Positions 49,494 to 58,578 of a DNA stretch of 64,000 bases are shown piece after piece. Both the position numbers and the translations under genes were made by a program. The stretch spans positions 434,001 through 498,000 of the forward strand of contig CBDFKC010000003.1 of the NCBI GenBank assembly GCA_965248685.1, in the 5' to 3' direction. Positions within the stretch are counted from its first letter, which is position 1. Each line of letters begins with the position of its first letter. The notes below the pieces were generated by a model. That model was given only the letters and a program-made list of their open reading frames with translations. It was not told where the DNA came from and did not search any database. Source of the DNA: VYFG01 sp965248685. Lineage in GTDB: Bacteria; Pseudomonadota; Gammaproteobacteria; Arenicellales; Poriferihabitantaceae.

Positions 49494-50051
49494 ATGACCA
49501 CTCCAGGTGTACTAATCCTGTCCGCCCCGTCTGGCGCAGGCAAGACCAGCCTTGCCCGGGCCCTGGTCAGCAGCCGCGACGACGCGGGACTGACAGTTTC
49601 CCACACCACCAGGCCCCAGCGGCCCGGGGAAGAGGATGGAGTGCACTATCATTTTATCGATGTTGAGGTCTTCGAAAAAATGATTGAACAGGACCGCTTT
49701 GTTGAATTTGCCCAGGTTTTTGACCACTATTACGGGACCTCCGTTGAGGCAATTAATCAGCAGATTTCCCGGGGGAAACATGCCATACTGGACATTGACT
49801 GGCAGGGTGCCCGAAAAGTACGGGAAAAGTTTCCCGATGCCTTGTCAATTTTCGTTATGCCGCCGTCCCTGGAAGCGCTTGAGCAACGTCTGCGGGCCCG
49901 CAATCAGGACAGCGATACGGTAATCGACCGTCGCATGGGGGATGCGAAAAATGAGATTAGCCACAAGGATGAATACAACCAGATCCTGATAAATGATGAT
50001 TTTGATCAAGCCCTTGAGAAGCTTGGTAAGGTGCTGGCCTCACTGAATTAA
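49494..50051 (+). CDS. gmk: guanylate kinase
   Basis: Gmk turns GMP into GDP with ATP. The 185 residues have the P-loop SAPSGAGKTSLARAL, the guanylate-binding TVSHTTRPQRPGEEDGVHYHFI, EFAQVFDHYYGTSVEAINQQISRGKHAILDIDWQGA and the lid region LRARNQDSDTVIDRRMGDA. It is a typical bacterial member of normal length. It sits 65 bases after yicC and 84 before rpoZ. Confidence 0.96.
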   Translation: MTTPGVLILSAPSGAGKTSLARALVSSRDDAGLTVSHTTRPQRPGEEDGVHYHFIDVEVFEKMIEQDRFVEFAQVFDHYYGTSVEAINQQISRGKHAILDIDWQGARKVREKFPDALSIFVMPPSLEALEQRLRARNQDSDTVIDRRMGDAKNEISHKDEYNQILINDDFDQALEKLGKVLASLN

Positions 50052-50135
50052 CTGGTTGCCCGGTTTTACCGGTCGACCATAAGAACGCTCGAAATTTTGG
50101 TAACATTTAACGTATTGCTTTAAGAGGAACATCAA

Positions 50136-50513
50136 ATGGCAAGAATTACAGTCACAGACTGTCTCGAACACGTCGACAATCGATTTCAACTGGTGCTGGT
50201 CGCGACTAAACGCGCTCGCCAACTCATTCTCGGAGCGGAACCCCATGTCCCGACTGAAAATGATAAGCCCACCGTAATCGCGCTGAGGGAGATCGCTGAG
50301 GGATTTATCGGACCCTCAATCCTGGAAGAAGAAACCTCTATTCCTGAGCTCAATTTTGGCGAGAGCACGGAAGAAGAAGGAGAAGAAGGGGCGGCTGAGG
50401 GTGAAGCAGCAGCTGACAGTGTTGATGCAGAACTCGCCGCAGTCCTTGCAGGTCAATTGGGCCTCGAACCTGCAGCGGTCAAACCCGCGGCGGACAACAG
50501 CGAATCCAGCTAG
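50136..50513 (+). CDS. rpoZ: RNA polymerase omega subunit
   Basis: The first 75 residues are a textbook omega subunit (MARITVTDCLEHVDNRFQLVLVATKRARQLILGAEPHVPTENDKPTVIALREIAEGFI). The C-terminal extension of about 50 residues is acidic and alanine-rich (EESTEEEGEEGAAEGEAAAD...), longer than the E. coli protein's tail. It helps assembly of RNA polymerase and, with spoT next to it, sits in the ppGpp-response gene block. Confidence 0.95.
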   Translation: MARITVTDCLEHVDNRFQLVLVATKRARQLILGAEPHVPTENDKPTVIALREIAEGFIGPSILEEETSIPELNFGESTEEEGEEGAAEGEAAADSVDAELAAVLAGQLGLEPAAVKPAADNSESS

Positions 50514-50574
50514 AAATTATGCTTTGGTCAGCGCCAGCGATATTCATTATTGATCGGGGAATACGCCCGGGCTA

Positions 50575-52764
50575 ATGCCGCTGCCGGAAGCCATACTATT
50601 TAAACGCAAGGCCGGCACCTCACATCGGCCCCTAGTCAAAAAACTGCTGAAGAACCTCGGGGAGTATATGGACCCGGGGCTGCTCGAAGACATCGAAGCG
50701 AGCTGCGAATTTGGCGCCACCGCCCATCACGGGCAGAAGCGCCAAAGTGGCGAAGCCTATATTTCCCACCCGGTAGCGGTCGCGGAAATACTGGGCGGAA
50801 TGCGCATGGATAGCCGCACTATTATCGCGGCGATTCTCCACGATGTGGTAGAAGATACCAAAATCACCCTGGACGAAATCAGCAACCGATTCGGTCAGGA
50901 TGTAGCCCACTTGGTTGATGGCGTCAGCAAGGTCAGCCAGCTCGAAATCGATTCTAAGGAGAATGCCGAAGCGGCGTCGTTTCGTAAGATGTTTATGGCA
51001 ATGGCCAAGGACATCCGGGTAATTATTATTAAATTGAGTGATCGCCTGCACAATATGCGAACCCTGGATTCACTCGGCACCGAAAAACGAACCCGTATTT
51101 CTCGCCAGACACTGGATATATACGCGGCGATCGCCAACCGTATCGGCATGCGGGAACTAGCCAGCACCCTGGAAGACCTGGCGCTGCAGAATCTGTATCC
51201 GAATCGTTATAACGCTATCCAGAAAATGATGCGGGCCAACAAGCGCGGTCGTAAATCGGTGATTGACCAGGTATGTACCCAAATCCAGTCTACCCTCGAG
51301 CGCAATAAGATAGTTGCGGAAGTAGTGGGGCGCGAAAAGAATATTTATAGTATTTATCGCAAGGCCCAGAAAAAGAAGAAAAAAGAACTGAGGGATGTGC
51401 ATGACATCTATGCGATTCGGGTTATTACCGAAAACCGCAATATTTGCTATCTCGCACTCGGCGTCATCCATAAACTTTATAAACCACGTCCGCTAACATT
51501 TAAGGACTACGTTGCGATTCCCAAGACCAATGGCTATCAGTCCCTCCACACCTCGGTCCAAGGACCTTTTGGCCAGGCCGTGGAAATACAAATAAGGAGC
51601 AAGGCCATGCATCGGGTCGCCGAGTCCGGGGTTGCCTGCCACTGGATTTATAAAACCGATGCTAGCGATGAAGATGCACCGCAACAATTAGCACAGAAAT
51701 GGTTGAGCAGCTTTATGGAATCCCAGGAAATGTCCGGGGATTCCAGCGAGTTTATTGAACACCTTAAAGCTGATCTATATCCCGACGAAGTTTTTGTTTT
51801 TACGCCCAAGGGGGAAATCAAGCGGCTTCCCCGGGACGCAACAGCTCTGGACTTCGCCTATGCTGTGCATTCGGACGTTGGCAACCGGTGTAGCGGGGCC
51901 ATGATCGATCAACAGCCGGTACCACTCCACGAAAAATTAAATAATGGCGATCATATAGAAGTCACTACCTCAGCCAAGGCGCGCCCTGCCCCGGGCTGGC
52001 TCAATTTTGCGGTAACCTCCAAAGCGCGTACCGCGATACGGCATAATCTAAATAAGCAGAAAGCCAAGCAATCCCTGAAGCTCGGCCAAAAGTTACTGAA
52101 GCGCGCGCTATGGGATCAAGGCTACTGGCGTATACGGATTCCGAGCAACCATAAGATCATTCTGCTCAACGCCCTGGATCTGAAAGACTGGCCAGAACTA
52201 CTCACCGACATCGGATTCGGCAAACGGCTCGCACCTTTGGTCGCCAAGCAATTGATTACCGAAGTCACGGAGCCAGGGGAAAAAGGACACAAGCGACGTC
52301 AACCAAAGGGCGAGAAACATCATGGAAAGATGACCATCGAAGGAACCGAAGGCTTGTTGGTGAACTACGCAAAGTGCTGCTACCCGATTCCGGATGACCG
52401 CATTATTGGTACCACCACCGCTGATCGCGGTCTGGTTATCCATCGGCTACGTTGCCCCAATGCGCGGGGCATTATGAAACATCCCGATCAGTTTTTTCAT
52501 CTAAGCTGGTCGCAAGACACCCATGGGGTTTTCGACGTAATGTTAAAGCTCGAAACCGATAATGAGCCCGGGGTGTTGTCTAGAATTTCCAATATCATTG
52601 CCTCCCACGAATCTAATATCAACAAGGTTAATGCCGAAGAAATGGCCGGAAACATCTCCCGCATGTCATTTGTAATCGAGGTCAAAAGCCGTAAGCAAGT
52701 CGCCGACATAATGCGCGAACTGCATGGCATCGAGTCGGTAAACAAACTTAGCCGGGCAAAGTAG
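50575..52764 (+). CDS. spoT: bifunctional (p)ppGpp synthetase/hydrolase SpoT
   Basis: SpoT makes and breaks (p)ppGpp. The 729 residues show the hydrolase HD motif (ILHDVVEDTKITLDEI) and an intact upstream His in ATAHHGQKRQSGEAYISHPVAVA, the synthetase motif (VHDIYAIRVITENRNICYLALG, then PKTNGYQSLHTSV), the TGS domain (DEVFVFTPKGEIKRLPRDATALDFAYAVH) and a C-terminal ACT domain. Both active sites look intact. It follows rpoZ by 61 bases. Confidence 0.95.
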   Translation: MPLPEAILFKRKAGTSHRPLVKKLLKNLGEYMDPGLLEDIEASCEFGATAHHGQKRQSGEAYISHPVAVAEILGGMRMDSRTIIAAILHDVVEDTKITLDEISNRFGQDVAHLVDGVSKVSQLEIDSKENAEAASFRKMFMAMAKDIRVIIIKLSDRLHNMRTLDSLGTEKRTRISRQTLDIYAAIANRIGMRELASTLEDLALQNLYPNRYNAIQKMMRANKRGRKSVIDQVCTQIQSTLERNKIVAEVVGREKNIYSIYRKAQKKKKKELRDVHDIYAIRVITENRNICYLALGVIHKLYKPRPLTFKDYVAIPKTNGYQSLHTSVQGPFGQAVEIQIRSKAMHRVAESGVACHWIYKTDASDEDAPQQLAQKWLSSFMESQEMSGDSSEFIEHLKADLYPDEVFVFTPKGEIKRLPRDATALDFAYAVHSDVGNRCSGAMIDQQPVPLHEKLNNGDHIEVTTSAKARPAPGWLNFAVTSKARTAIRHNLNKQKAKQSLKLGQKLLKRALWDQGYWRIRIPSNHKIILLNALDLKDWPELLTDIGFGKRLAPLVAKQLITEVTEPGEKGHKRRQPKGEKHHGKMTIEGTEGLLVNYAKCCYPIPDDRIIGTTTADRGLVIHRLRCPNARGIMKHPDQFFHLSWSQDTHGVFDVMLKLETDNEPGVLSRISNIIASHESNINKVNAEEMAGNISRMSFVIEVKSRKQVADIMRELHGIESVNKLSRAK

Positions 52765-52780
52765 TGATCACGATACGGGT

Positions 52781-53257
52781 ATGAGCAAGCACGCGGTATT
52801 ATTTGTTTGTCTCGGCAACATCTGCCGATCTCCAACCGCAGAAGGAGTGTTTCGAGAAAAATTGGCCAGAGCGGATTTGCTGGACGATTTTACGGTCGAT
52901 TCTGCCGGAACCGGCAACTGGCATGTGGGAAGCACACCAGATGCGCGTGCCCAGCAGGCCGCCCGCCAGCGCGGATATGACATTAGCGATTTACGTGGAC
53001 GCCAGGTGGAAGATAACGATCTGGACCGTTTCGATTACGTCATCGCTATGGACCAGTCTAACCAACTGTCATTAAAGGGACTCGCCGGAGAACACCGGGC
53101 CGAAAAAGTGCACCTCATGCTGGAGTTTGCCAGCGCCAGCGACCTGGTTGACATTCCCGATCCGTATTATGGCGGGTTGGGTGGTTTTGACCTGGTAATC
53201 GATCTGATCGAACTAGCCAGCGATGGTTTGCTTGAATCCATTGTTGCAGAATCATGA
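52781..53257 (+). CDS. low-molecular-weight protein tyrosine phosphatase
   Basis: The 158-residue protein opens VLFVCLGNICRSPTAEGVF, which is the CxxxxxRS active-site loop (C12, R18 region), and later has DIPDPYYGGLGGFDLVIDL with the general acid Asp. Such phosphatases regulate capsule and other bacterial tyrosine kinases or act on arsenate. It starts 17 bases after spoT and overlaps the next gene by four bases. Confidence 0.92.
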   Translation: MSKHAVLFVCLGNICRSPTAEGVFREKLARADLLDDFTVDSAGTGNWHVGSTPDARAQQAARQRGYDISDLRGRQVEDNDLDRFDYVIAMDQSNQLSLKGLAGEHRAEKVHLMLEFASASDLVDIPDPYYGGLGGFDLVIDLIELASDGLLESIVAES

Positions 53258-53751
53258 ATTCCAAGGTTGACGGAATCAGTATCGATATCAATATTCCTAC
53301 TCAGCAATTATGCTTGGCGGGGGTTCCAGGGAGCGACCGGAAATACACCATATCCACCGCAGGCAATGGTGCAGGGGAACGCAATGGTAGTTTTCAAACA
53401 CCAAGGGGGGTTCATATCATCCGGGCGAAAATTGGACGGGGCGAGGCAATCAATACTGTTTTTGTTGGCCGCCGGCCTACCGGAGAAATCTTCACCCCCG
53501 AGATGCGAGCCGATTTTCCCGAGCGGGACTGGATACTGACCCGAATTCTCTGGCTCAGCGGATGCCAGCCCGGTTTCAACCGACGCGGCGAAGTCGATAC
53601 CATGCGCCGTTATATCTATATTCACGGCTCACCGGATGACGTTGAAATGGGTAGCCCGGGATCAATTGGTTGCATTCGAATGCGAAACCGGGATGTTATC
53701 GAACTGTTCGACCTGGTCGAACCAGGTATCAGGGTAGATATACATGGGTAA
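53254..53751 (+). CDS. L,D-transpeptidase (YkuD) family protein
   Basis: The 165-residue protein has a YkuD catalytic domain with the motif IHGSPDDVEMGSPGSIGCIRMRNRDVIEL, giving the His and the nucleophile Cys (S-I-G-C-I-R). The short N-terminus has no clear signal peptide; if exported it uses an unrecognised route. These enzymes make 3-3 peptidoglycan crosslinks or attach lipoprotein to the wall. Its start overlaps the phosphatase gene and its stop overlaps nagZ by eight bases. Confidence 0.87.
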   Translation: MNSKVDGISIDINIPTQQLCLAGVPGSDRKYTISTAGNGAGERNGSFQTPRGVHIIRAKIGRGEAINTVFVGRRPTGEIFTPEMRADFPERDWILTRILWLSGCQPGFNRRGEVDTMRRYIYIHGSPDDVEMGSPGSIGCIRMRNRDVIELFDLVEPGIRVDIHG

Positions 53752-54766
53752 CACCAGCGTTAACCTGGCCCGAGGCCCTTTGATGGTAGACGTCACAAGC
53801 CTGACTTTGACCACAGAAGAATCCCAGTTTCTGCAGCATCCAGCAGTCGGTGCAGTGATCCTGTTTAGTCGCAATTTCGAATCGGTACGCCAGGTTAGTG
53901 AACTGATCACCCAGATTAAAGCTGTTCGCAGTCCTGCATTGTTAATTGCCGTTGACCAGGAAGGTGGCAGGGTGCAGCGCTTTCGTGACGGATTTTTCGA
54001 GCTTCCTCCATTGCATATTTTTGGCGCACAATACGATCGTGATCCTGCCCAGGCAGAACAGCAGGCTTTTAACGCGGCCAGACTAATGGCGGCAGAATTG
54101 CGCCGGGTTGACGTAGATTTCAGCTTTGCCCCGGTACTCGATGTTGCTGATCTTGCCAGTAGTGTGATCGGTGATCGCGCCTTTCATCAAAATCCCAACG
54201 CTATTGCCAGGGTTGCATCTGCCTATATTGATGGAATGAATAGTGTTGGTATGCAGGCTACCGGCAAGCATTTTCCCGGGCACGGCGGGGTATTGGCGGA
54301 TTCCCATTTCGAAATACCGGCTGACAACCGGGATCTGGAAACACTGCTCGCCACCGATCTACTGCCTTATTCCCAGCTCTCTGAAAAGCTCGGTGCCGTC
54401 ATGACTGCCCATGTCAGTTTTCCCAAAGTAACCGACCAGCTTCCGACTTTTTCTCCTTTCTGGATTGGTCAGGTGTTACGCCAAACAATTGGTTTTGATG
54501 GCCTGGTATTTAGCGATGATCTGACCATGCAGGGCGCCAGAGCAAACGAGGGTTCCGAACCACGGGTAAACCTTGCACTAGCCGCAGGCTGCGACATGGT
54601 ATTGATATGCAATGCGCCGGAAGACGCCAGACGAGCTGCTGAGAAGCTGGGCGACCAGTATCGACCCCGGCAGTCCAGGTTGGAAAAAATGGTTGCGGGT
54701 AGTGAAAGTATTTCACCGGAGGAAATTGCCAGGTTGAGCGATGGTTTGGCGAATTTCATTGCCTGA
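53744..54766 (+). CDS. nagZ: beta-N-acetylhexosaminidase
   Basis: NagZ removes N-acetylglucosamine from anhydro-muropeptides in peptidoglycan recycling. The 340-residue GH3 protein has the histidine/aspartate loop KHFPGHGGVLADSHFEIP and the substrate-binding FSDDLTMQGARANEGSEP with the nucleophile Asp. AVDQEGGRVQRFRDGF is the other signature. It is cytoplasmic. Overlaps with the preceding L,D-transpeptidase gene put wall synthesis and recycling in one transcript. Confidence 0.95.
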   Translation: MGNTSVNLARGPLMVDVTSLTLTTEESQFLQHPAVGAVILFSRNFESVRQVSELITQIKAVRSPALLIAVDQEGGRVQRFRDGFFELPPLHIFGAQYDRDPAQAEQQAFNAARLMAAELRRVDVDFSFAPVLDVADLASSVIGDRAFHQNPNAIARVASAYIDGMNSVGMQATGKHFPGHGGVLADSHFEIPADNRDLETLLATDLLPYSQLSEKLGAVMTAHVSFPKVTDQLPTFSPFWIGQVLRQTIGFDGLVFSDDLTMQGARANEGSEPRVNLALAAGCDMVLICNAPEDARRAAEKLGDQYRPRQSRLEKMVAGSESISPEEIARLSDGLANFIA

Positions 54767-54911
54767 ACAGGGAACGAAAAAGCCCCATCGACGGAATTCT
54801 CAACCCAAAAATCGTCGCTTAAAATATATTATTTGTCGCGTATATGGTATAACTAATCCACCCCGGAACAGAACTAAATCGAGTTACCAAACCTAGCTGC
54901 TATCCAATTAT

Positions 54912-54935
54912 TGAGGACATAACTGAGGACATAAC
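54912..54935 (+). promoter_or_regulatory. 12-bp duplicated ribosome binding region of the HisA-like gene
   Basis: TGAGGACATAAC occurs twice in direct tandem at 54912-54923 and 54924-54935, immediately before the ATG at 54937. Each copy carries a GAGGA Shine-Dalgarno core at a useful distance, so two ribosome binding sites are possible. The same TGAGGATATAAC style precedes the flavoprotein start at 59183. Confidence 0.6.
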
Positions 54936-54936
54936 G

Positions 54937-55680
54937 ATGATAATTTATCCAGATATTGAGGTGCACAATGGGCAGTGTGTCAATCTAAAACGCGGTGGTA
55001 TTGAAGATCCCAAGGTATTTGAAATCACACCGGAAGAGGCCGCCAAAGAGTTTGAAAATGGCGGCGCAGAGTGGCTTCACGTAGTTGATCTGGATGGCGT
55101 ATTTGAACATCTGGGGGACAACTCCAAAATCATTCAAAATATAATTTCAAAGTCCAATATTCCTGTCCAGGTTGGCGGCGGCATACGCTCAGCCAGCTCA
55201 GTTGACTGGTGGATGAATAGCGGTGCAAGTAGAGTAGTCTTGGGTACCGCGGCGGTTGTGGACCAGCGACTGGTCCAGGAATTATGCGCCCATCATCCGG
55301 ATAAAATAGCGGTGAGCATTGATGCCAGAGATGGCAAAGCGGTTTCCCATGGATGGAAAAATACCTCAACTTTTAGCGCTATGGAATTGGCCAAGCGATT
55401 CGAACGATCCGGGGTCGCGGCAATTATCTATACCGATATTGACCGCTATGACGAACTACCGGAAAGCAGCATGGCGAATACCACCCTGATGGGGACCGAA
55501 CTCAGCTGCCCGGTAATCTCAAGCGGCACCGTTCGAAATTTGGACGATATCTCGATTCTTTCCAATTTACCGAATATCTCCGGAGCGGTAGTTGGCTGGG
55601 CTTTGTTTAACCAGAAGGTTTCAATTGAGGATGCGGTATCTGTAGCAAATCAAATTCCGACAAAAGCGGAGTTTATCTAG
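54937..55680 (+). CDS. HisA/HisF-type TIM-barrel protein, atypical HisA paralogue
   Basis: The 247-residue protein is clearly of the HisA fold: MIIYPDIEVHNGQCVNLKRGGIEDP start, ADWLHVVDLDGVFE-like strand (here AEWLHVVDLDGVFE), PVQVGGGIRSASSVDWWMNSGASRVVLGT, SIDARDGKAVSHGWK, IIYTDIDRYDELPESSM and SGTVRNLDDISILSNL. In true HisA the first strand holds a catalytic Asp (AIDL); here it is Glu8 (DIEV). No other his gene is near. It may be a paralogue with another substrate. Confidence 0.75.
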   Translation: MIIYPDIEVHNGQCVNLKRGGIEDPKVFEITPEEAAKEFENGGAEWLHVVDLDGVFEHLGDNSKIIQNIISKSNIPVQVGGGIRSASSVDWWMNSGASRVVLGTAAVVDQRLVQELCAHHPDKIAVSIDARDGKAVSHGWKNTSTFSAMELAKRFERSGVAAIIYTDIDRYDELPESSMANTTLMGTELSCPVISSGTVRNLDDISILSNLPNISGAVVGWALFNQKVSIEDAVSVANQIPTKAEFI

Positions 55681-56045
55681 GAAACATCTTCAAAAGCTCG
55701 TAAGCGGCACAGATTCATACGATGCGTTCTCAGAACAAATAGTAACGAAGTAATTCTAAAAAACTGAAAAATACTGTATTCATCGAATGCTTCATGAGTT
55801 CCTTCTTACGTATTGCTGAACTTACCGATTACTTCGGTATTACCACCTGAGATTAAATGATATCGGTATTAATAACAGCAACAAAATCAGGCCAAATGAT
55901 CCATAGGGTTTTCTGGCATCTCTAAAACCCCTAACCCGGACACTTTGGTACCTGGTCCGATTTTTCCGCTGACCATTTGGGAACAAAATACAAAACCATC
56001 AGTCCTCTTAGTCTCTTCCGAGGAACTTCAGTATAGATCAGGGAT
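55681..56045. other. 365-base intergenic region between the HisA-like and sigma-factor genes
   Basis: No gene is supported here. Visible features are a short perfect dyad TACCGA ttact TCGGTA at 55823-55839 and a weak hairpin CGGAC/GTCCG followed by ATTTTT around 55937-55967. The second could be a poor terminator. Promoters for the sigma-factor gene must lie here. A GGAACTT element close to the start is too near the ATG to work as a -35. Confidence 0.4.
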
Positions 56046-56660
56046 ATGCCAGGTAACACAAAAACCATTGAAAATAGTACTGCCGATCGGCAGTTGGTAA
56101 TCGGTCTGAAGAACGGTGATGCCGCCTGTTTTGAACTAGTGGTACGCAACTACGGTGGCCGGATGCTGGCGCTGGCAAGGCGATATTTAGTCAGCGATGC
56201 CGACGCTCAAGATTGCATCCAGGAGGCCTATATCCAGGCGTTTAAAAACATAGATCGATTTGAAGGGCGTTCGTCCATCGAGACGTGGTTGCACCGAATC
56301 GTGGTGAATACGGCGTTGATGAAATTACGCACACTAAAGCGGCGTAAGGAAGAGTCTATTGAGGACAATGCCTCTCTATTCGATAGCGGTGGCAAGCGAA
56401 TTGAAACCGAGGCTGAGATATCACTCTCGGTAGAAGATTTGCTGGTAGATGAAGAGCGGCGGTTGAGTGTGCGACGCCATATTGATCAACTTCCTGAATC
56501 TGCCCGTAACCTTTTGCTGCTCCGTGACATCGAAGGGTATAGTACCGAGGAAACCGCCCGGTTATTAGACCTAAGCATCAGTAATGTCAAAACCGGGCTG
56601 CACCGCGGCCGTAAATTACTTAAAGATCGGATTTTGCTGTCAGAACTGGCTGAAAATTGA
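56046..56660 (+). CDS. ECF-type RNA polymerase sigma factor
   Basis: The 204-residue protein has sigma region 2 (LVIGLKNGDAACFELVVRNYGGRMLALARRYLVSDADAQDCIQEAYIQAFKNIDRFEGRSSIETWLHRIVVNTALMKLR) and sigma region 4 (ESARNLLLLRDIEGYSTEETARLLDLSISNVKTGLHRGRKLLKDRI). No region 3 is present, as for extracytoplasmic-function factors. A cysteine-rich anti-sigma-like gene lies two genes downstream, at 58051, suggesting a regulated pair separated by a thiolase gene. Confidence 0.9.
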   Translation: MPGNTKTIENSTADRQLVIGLKNGDAACFELVVRNYGGRMLALARRYLVSDADAQDCIQEAYIQAFKNIDRFEGRSSIETWLHRIVVNTALMKLRTLKRRKEESIEDNASLFDSGGKRIETEAEISLSVEDLLVDEERRLSVRRHIDQLPESARNLLLLRDIEGYSTEETARLLDLSISNVKTGLHRGRKLLKDRILLSELAEN

Positions 56661-56714
56661 CCCAGTCCTGATAAGCGGACAAATTGACCATGGACCAAAC
56701 TGAGGAGTAATAAA

Positions 56715-57971
56715 ATGAACAATGACACAACATCCAGAGTCGCTATTGTTGGCGGCGCCCGTACACCCTTTGCAAAATCGGGTTCTGCGTTGCGGAAGTT
56801 CTCCGCTATTGACCTTGGAGTCCATTCCGTGAATGGCGCTTTACAGAAGCTGGATTTGGATCCGGAATTAGTCGATCAATTTGTCTATGGAAATGTTGTC
56901 ATTGACCCCTCGGTGCCCCATCTCGCCCGGGAGATAAATTTCCGAAGCGAGTTGCCCACGGCGGTCCAAGCTCTCACGGTTACTGACAACTGCATCAGTG
57001 GGACGTCAGCAATCGCCTCAGTTCACGATGCCATCCTGACCGGTCGTAACAGTGTGGGAATTGCCGGGGGAGTCGAATCCATGTCAAATCCAGCGGTGTT
57101 ATTTACCAAACACGCCGGCGGTATTTTTCTTGAAGCCCGAAGCGCCAGGACAACCAGTCAGCGGATCAAGACCATGCTCAAACTGAGGCCCAAAGATTTC
57201 TGGCCATGGGGATATGGAGTCGCCGAACCATCGACCGGCCTGACTATGGGTGAACATACTGAAATAACCGTCAAAGAGTGGCAGGTCGGCAGACAAGTTC
57301 AGGATGAAATTGCCTTTCGAAGTCATATGAATGCCAATGCTGCGACTACCGATGGGCGCCTCACCGCTGAAATACATCCACTCGATGGCATTGATAGCGA
57401 TCAATTGATCCGGCCAGATACCAGTATGGCTGCCCTTGCAAAGCTGGCCCCGGTATTTGATCGAAGCGCCACCGGTACCATTACCGCGGGTAATGCCAGC
57501 CCATTGACTGATGGCGCAGCCTCGGTGGTATTGATGTCAGAAGTGCGAGCAAATGAACTACAGACCGAGCCCCTGGCTTATATCAAAGGATTTATAAATG
57601 TTGGTATTGACCCAAAGGATGGCTTGCTTATGGGGCCTGGGGTTGCGGTACCAAGGCTTCTTAACAAATATGGACTATCTCTCGATGATATGGATATTAT
57701 TGAAATGCACGAAGCATTTGGCGGCCAGGTTGCGTCCAATCTCGAGGCCTGGGAACAAGGTTGGAAAGAGCCAGCTATCGGGGAGGTTGACACCAACATT
57801 CTTAACCCACTCGGCAGCTCAATCGCAGTTGGTCATCCCTTTGCCGCCACTGGAGCGCGTATTGCATTGACCCTGGCCCATGAACTAAAGCGCCGATCCG
57901 GCCGCTATGGGCTTGTGAGCATCTGTGGTGCCGGGGCCACCGCCGTGGCGATGATTCTGGAGCGCAACTAG
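56715..57971 (+). CDS. acetyl-CoA C-acyltransferase (thiolase)
   Basis: The 418-residue protein is a degradative-type thiolase of the FadI branch. The nucleophile is C93 in TDNCISGTSAI. The other catalytic pieces are the MHEAFGGQVASN segment, GHPFAATGARIALTLAHELKRR with the active His, and ICGAGATAVAMI with the second Cys. It would cleave 3-ketoacyl-CoA or condense two acyl-CoAs. Its position between sigma and anti-sigma genes is unusual. Confidence 0.92.
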   Translation: MNNDTTSRVAIVGGARTPFAKSGSALRKFSAIDLGVHSVNGALQKLDLDPELVDQFVYGNVVIDPSVPHLAREINFRSELPTAVQALTVTDNCISGTSAIASVHDAILTGRNSVGIAGGVESMSNPAVLFTKHAGGIFLEARSARTTSQRIKTMLKLRPKDFWPWGYGVAEPSTGLTMGEHTEITVKEWQVGRQVQDEIAFRSHMNANAATTDGRLTAEIHPLDGIDSDQLIRPDTSMAALAKLAPVFDRSATGTITAGNASPLTDGAASVVLMSEVRANELQTEPLAYIKGFINVGIDPKDGLLMGPGVAVPRLLNKYGLSLDDMDIIEMHEAFGGQVASNLEAWEQGWKEPAIGEVDTNILNPLGSSIAVGHPFAATGARIALTLAHELKRRSGRYGLVSICGAGATAVAMILERN

Positions 57972-58050
57972 TGTTGCCGGACTTCCTTCAGATAAACCCA
58001 ACCGTTCCAACAACAGCTGTTGGTTCACCACATTTGAATGACGAATCCCT

Positions 58051-58335
58051 ATGAATACAACCAGCAAAGAAATGAATGAAACAACAGCTCTAACCTGCGA
58101 ACAACTGGAAAGGTTTATCGTGGACTATCTAGACAGTAAGTTGCCCGCAGTGCAACAGCGGGAATTTGAGGAGCATCTCAGCCACTGCCCGGCCTGCGAA
58201 GGATATCTTGCAAATTATCGGTCCAGCATAAAGTTAAGTCAGGCTGCTTTTAAGGAAGAATCCGATTCTCGCTGCGAGACCATGCCGGAAGCATTGGTTC
58301 AGGCTATTTTGGCTTCTCGAGAAAAAAACTCCTAG
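58051..58335 (+). CDS. zf-HC2-type anti-sigma factor-like protein, soluble
   Basis: The 94-residue protein holds a zinc-binding anti-sigma motif: C16, then H42-L-S-H-C46-P-A-C49 in EEHLSHCPACEG. There is no membrane helix, unlike many anti-ECF proteins, so it would be a cytoplasmic, perhaps redox-sensing, anti-sigma factor. The ECF sigma gene is two genes upstream. The C-terminus ends in helical, charged sequence. Confidence 0.8.
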   Translation: MNTTSKEMNETTALTCEQLERFIVDYLDSKLPAVQQREFEEHLSHCPACEGYLANYRSSIKLSQAAFKEESDSRCETMPEALVQAILASREKNS

Positions 58336-58429
58336 CCCGCTTTCAGGTTTTCAACCTTCCTCTGGTAAGTTTAGAGGGAATATTTAGCCAGGACAGATTC
58401 TGTTCTTAATCCTCATCTAATCTTTGTAG

Positions 58430-58466
58430 GCCAGTCTATTACCCAAGACTGGCAATAGCATTTTTT
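58430..58466 (+). terminator. likely intrinsic terminator after the anti-sigma-like gene
   Basis: GCCAGTCT - attaccca - AGACTGGC is a perfect eight-base stem with an eight-base loop at 58430-58453, followed after seven bases by six Ts at 58461. The gap before the T-run is longer than ideal. It would end transcripts from the sigma/thiolase/anti-sigma run before the barrel-protein gene. Confidence 0.55.
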
Positions 58467-58578
58467 AGAAGATAAATATTTTTTCGTTTTTTTGTAACCA
58501 ATCCAGTTTCACTGGCATCCAAATAGCAACACAAAAAGTTTGTGTTTTAACTTTTAAAATCAATTTGGAAACTTAATC

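Noticed and set aside
54937..55680. Part of a histidine biosynthesis operon
   Set aside because: No hisB, hisH, hisF or hisI lies nearby and the first catalytic Asp is Glu.
56016..56046. RpoE-like promoter with GGAACTT
   Set aside because: It lies about 20 bases before the ATG, leaving no room for a -10 element and a start site.
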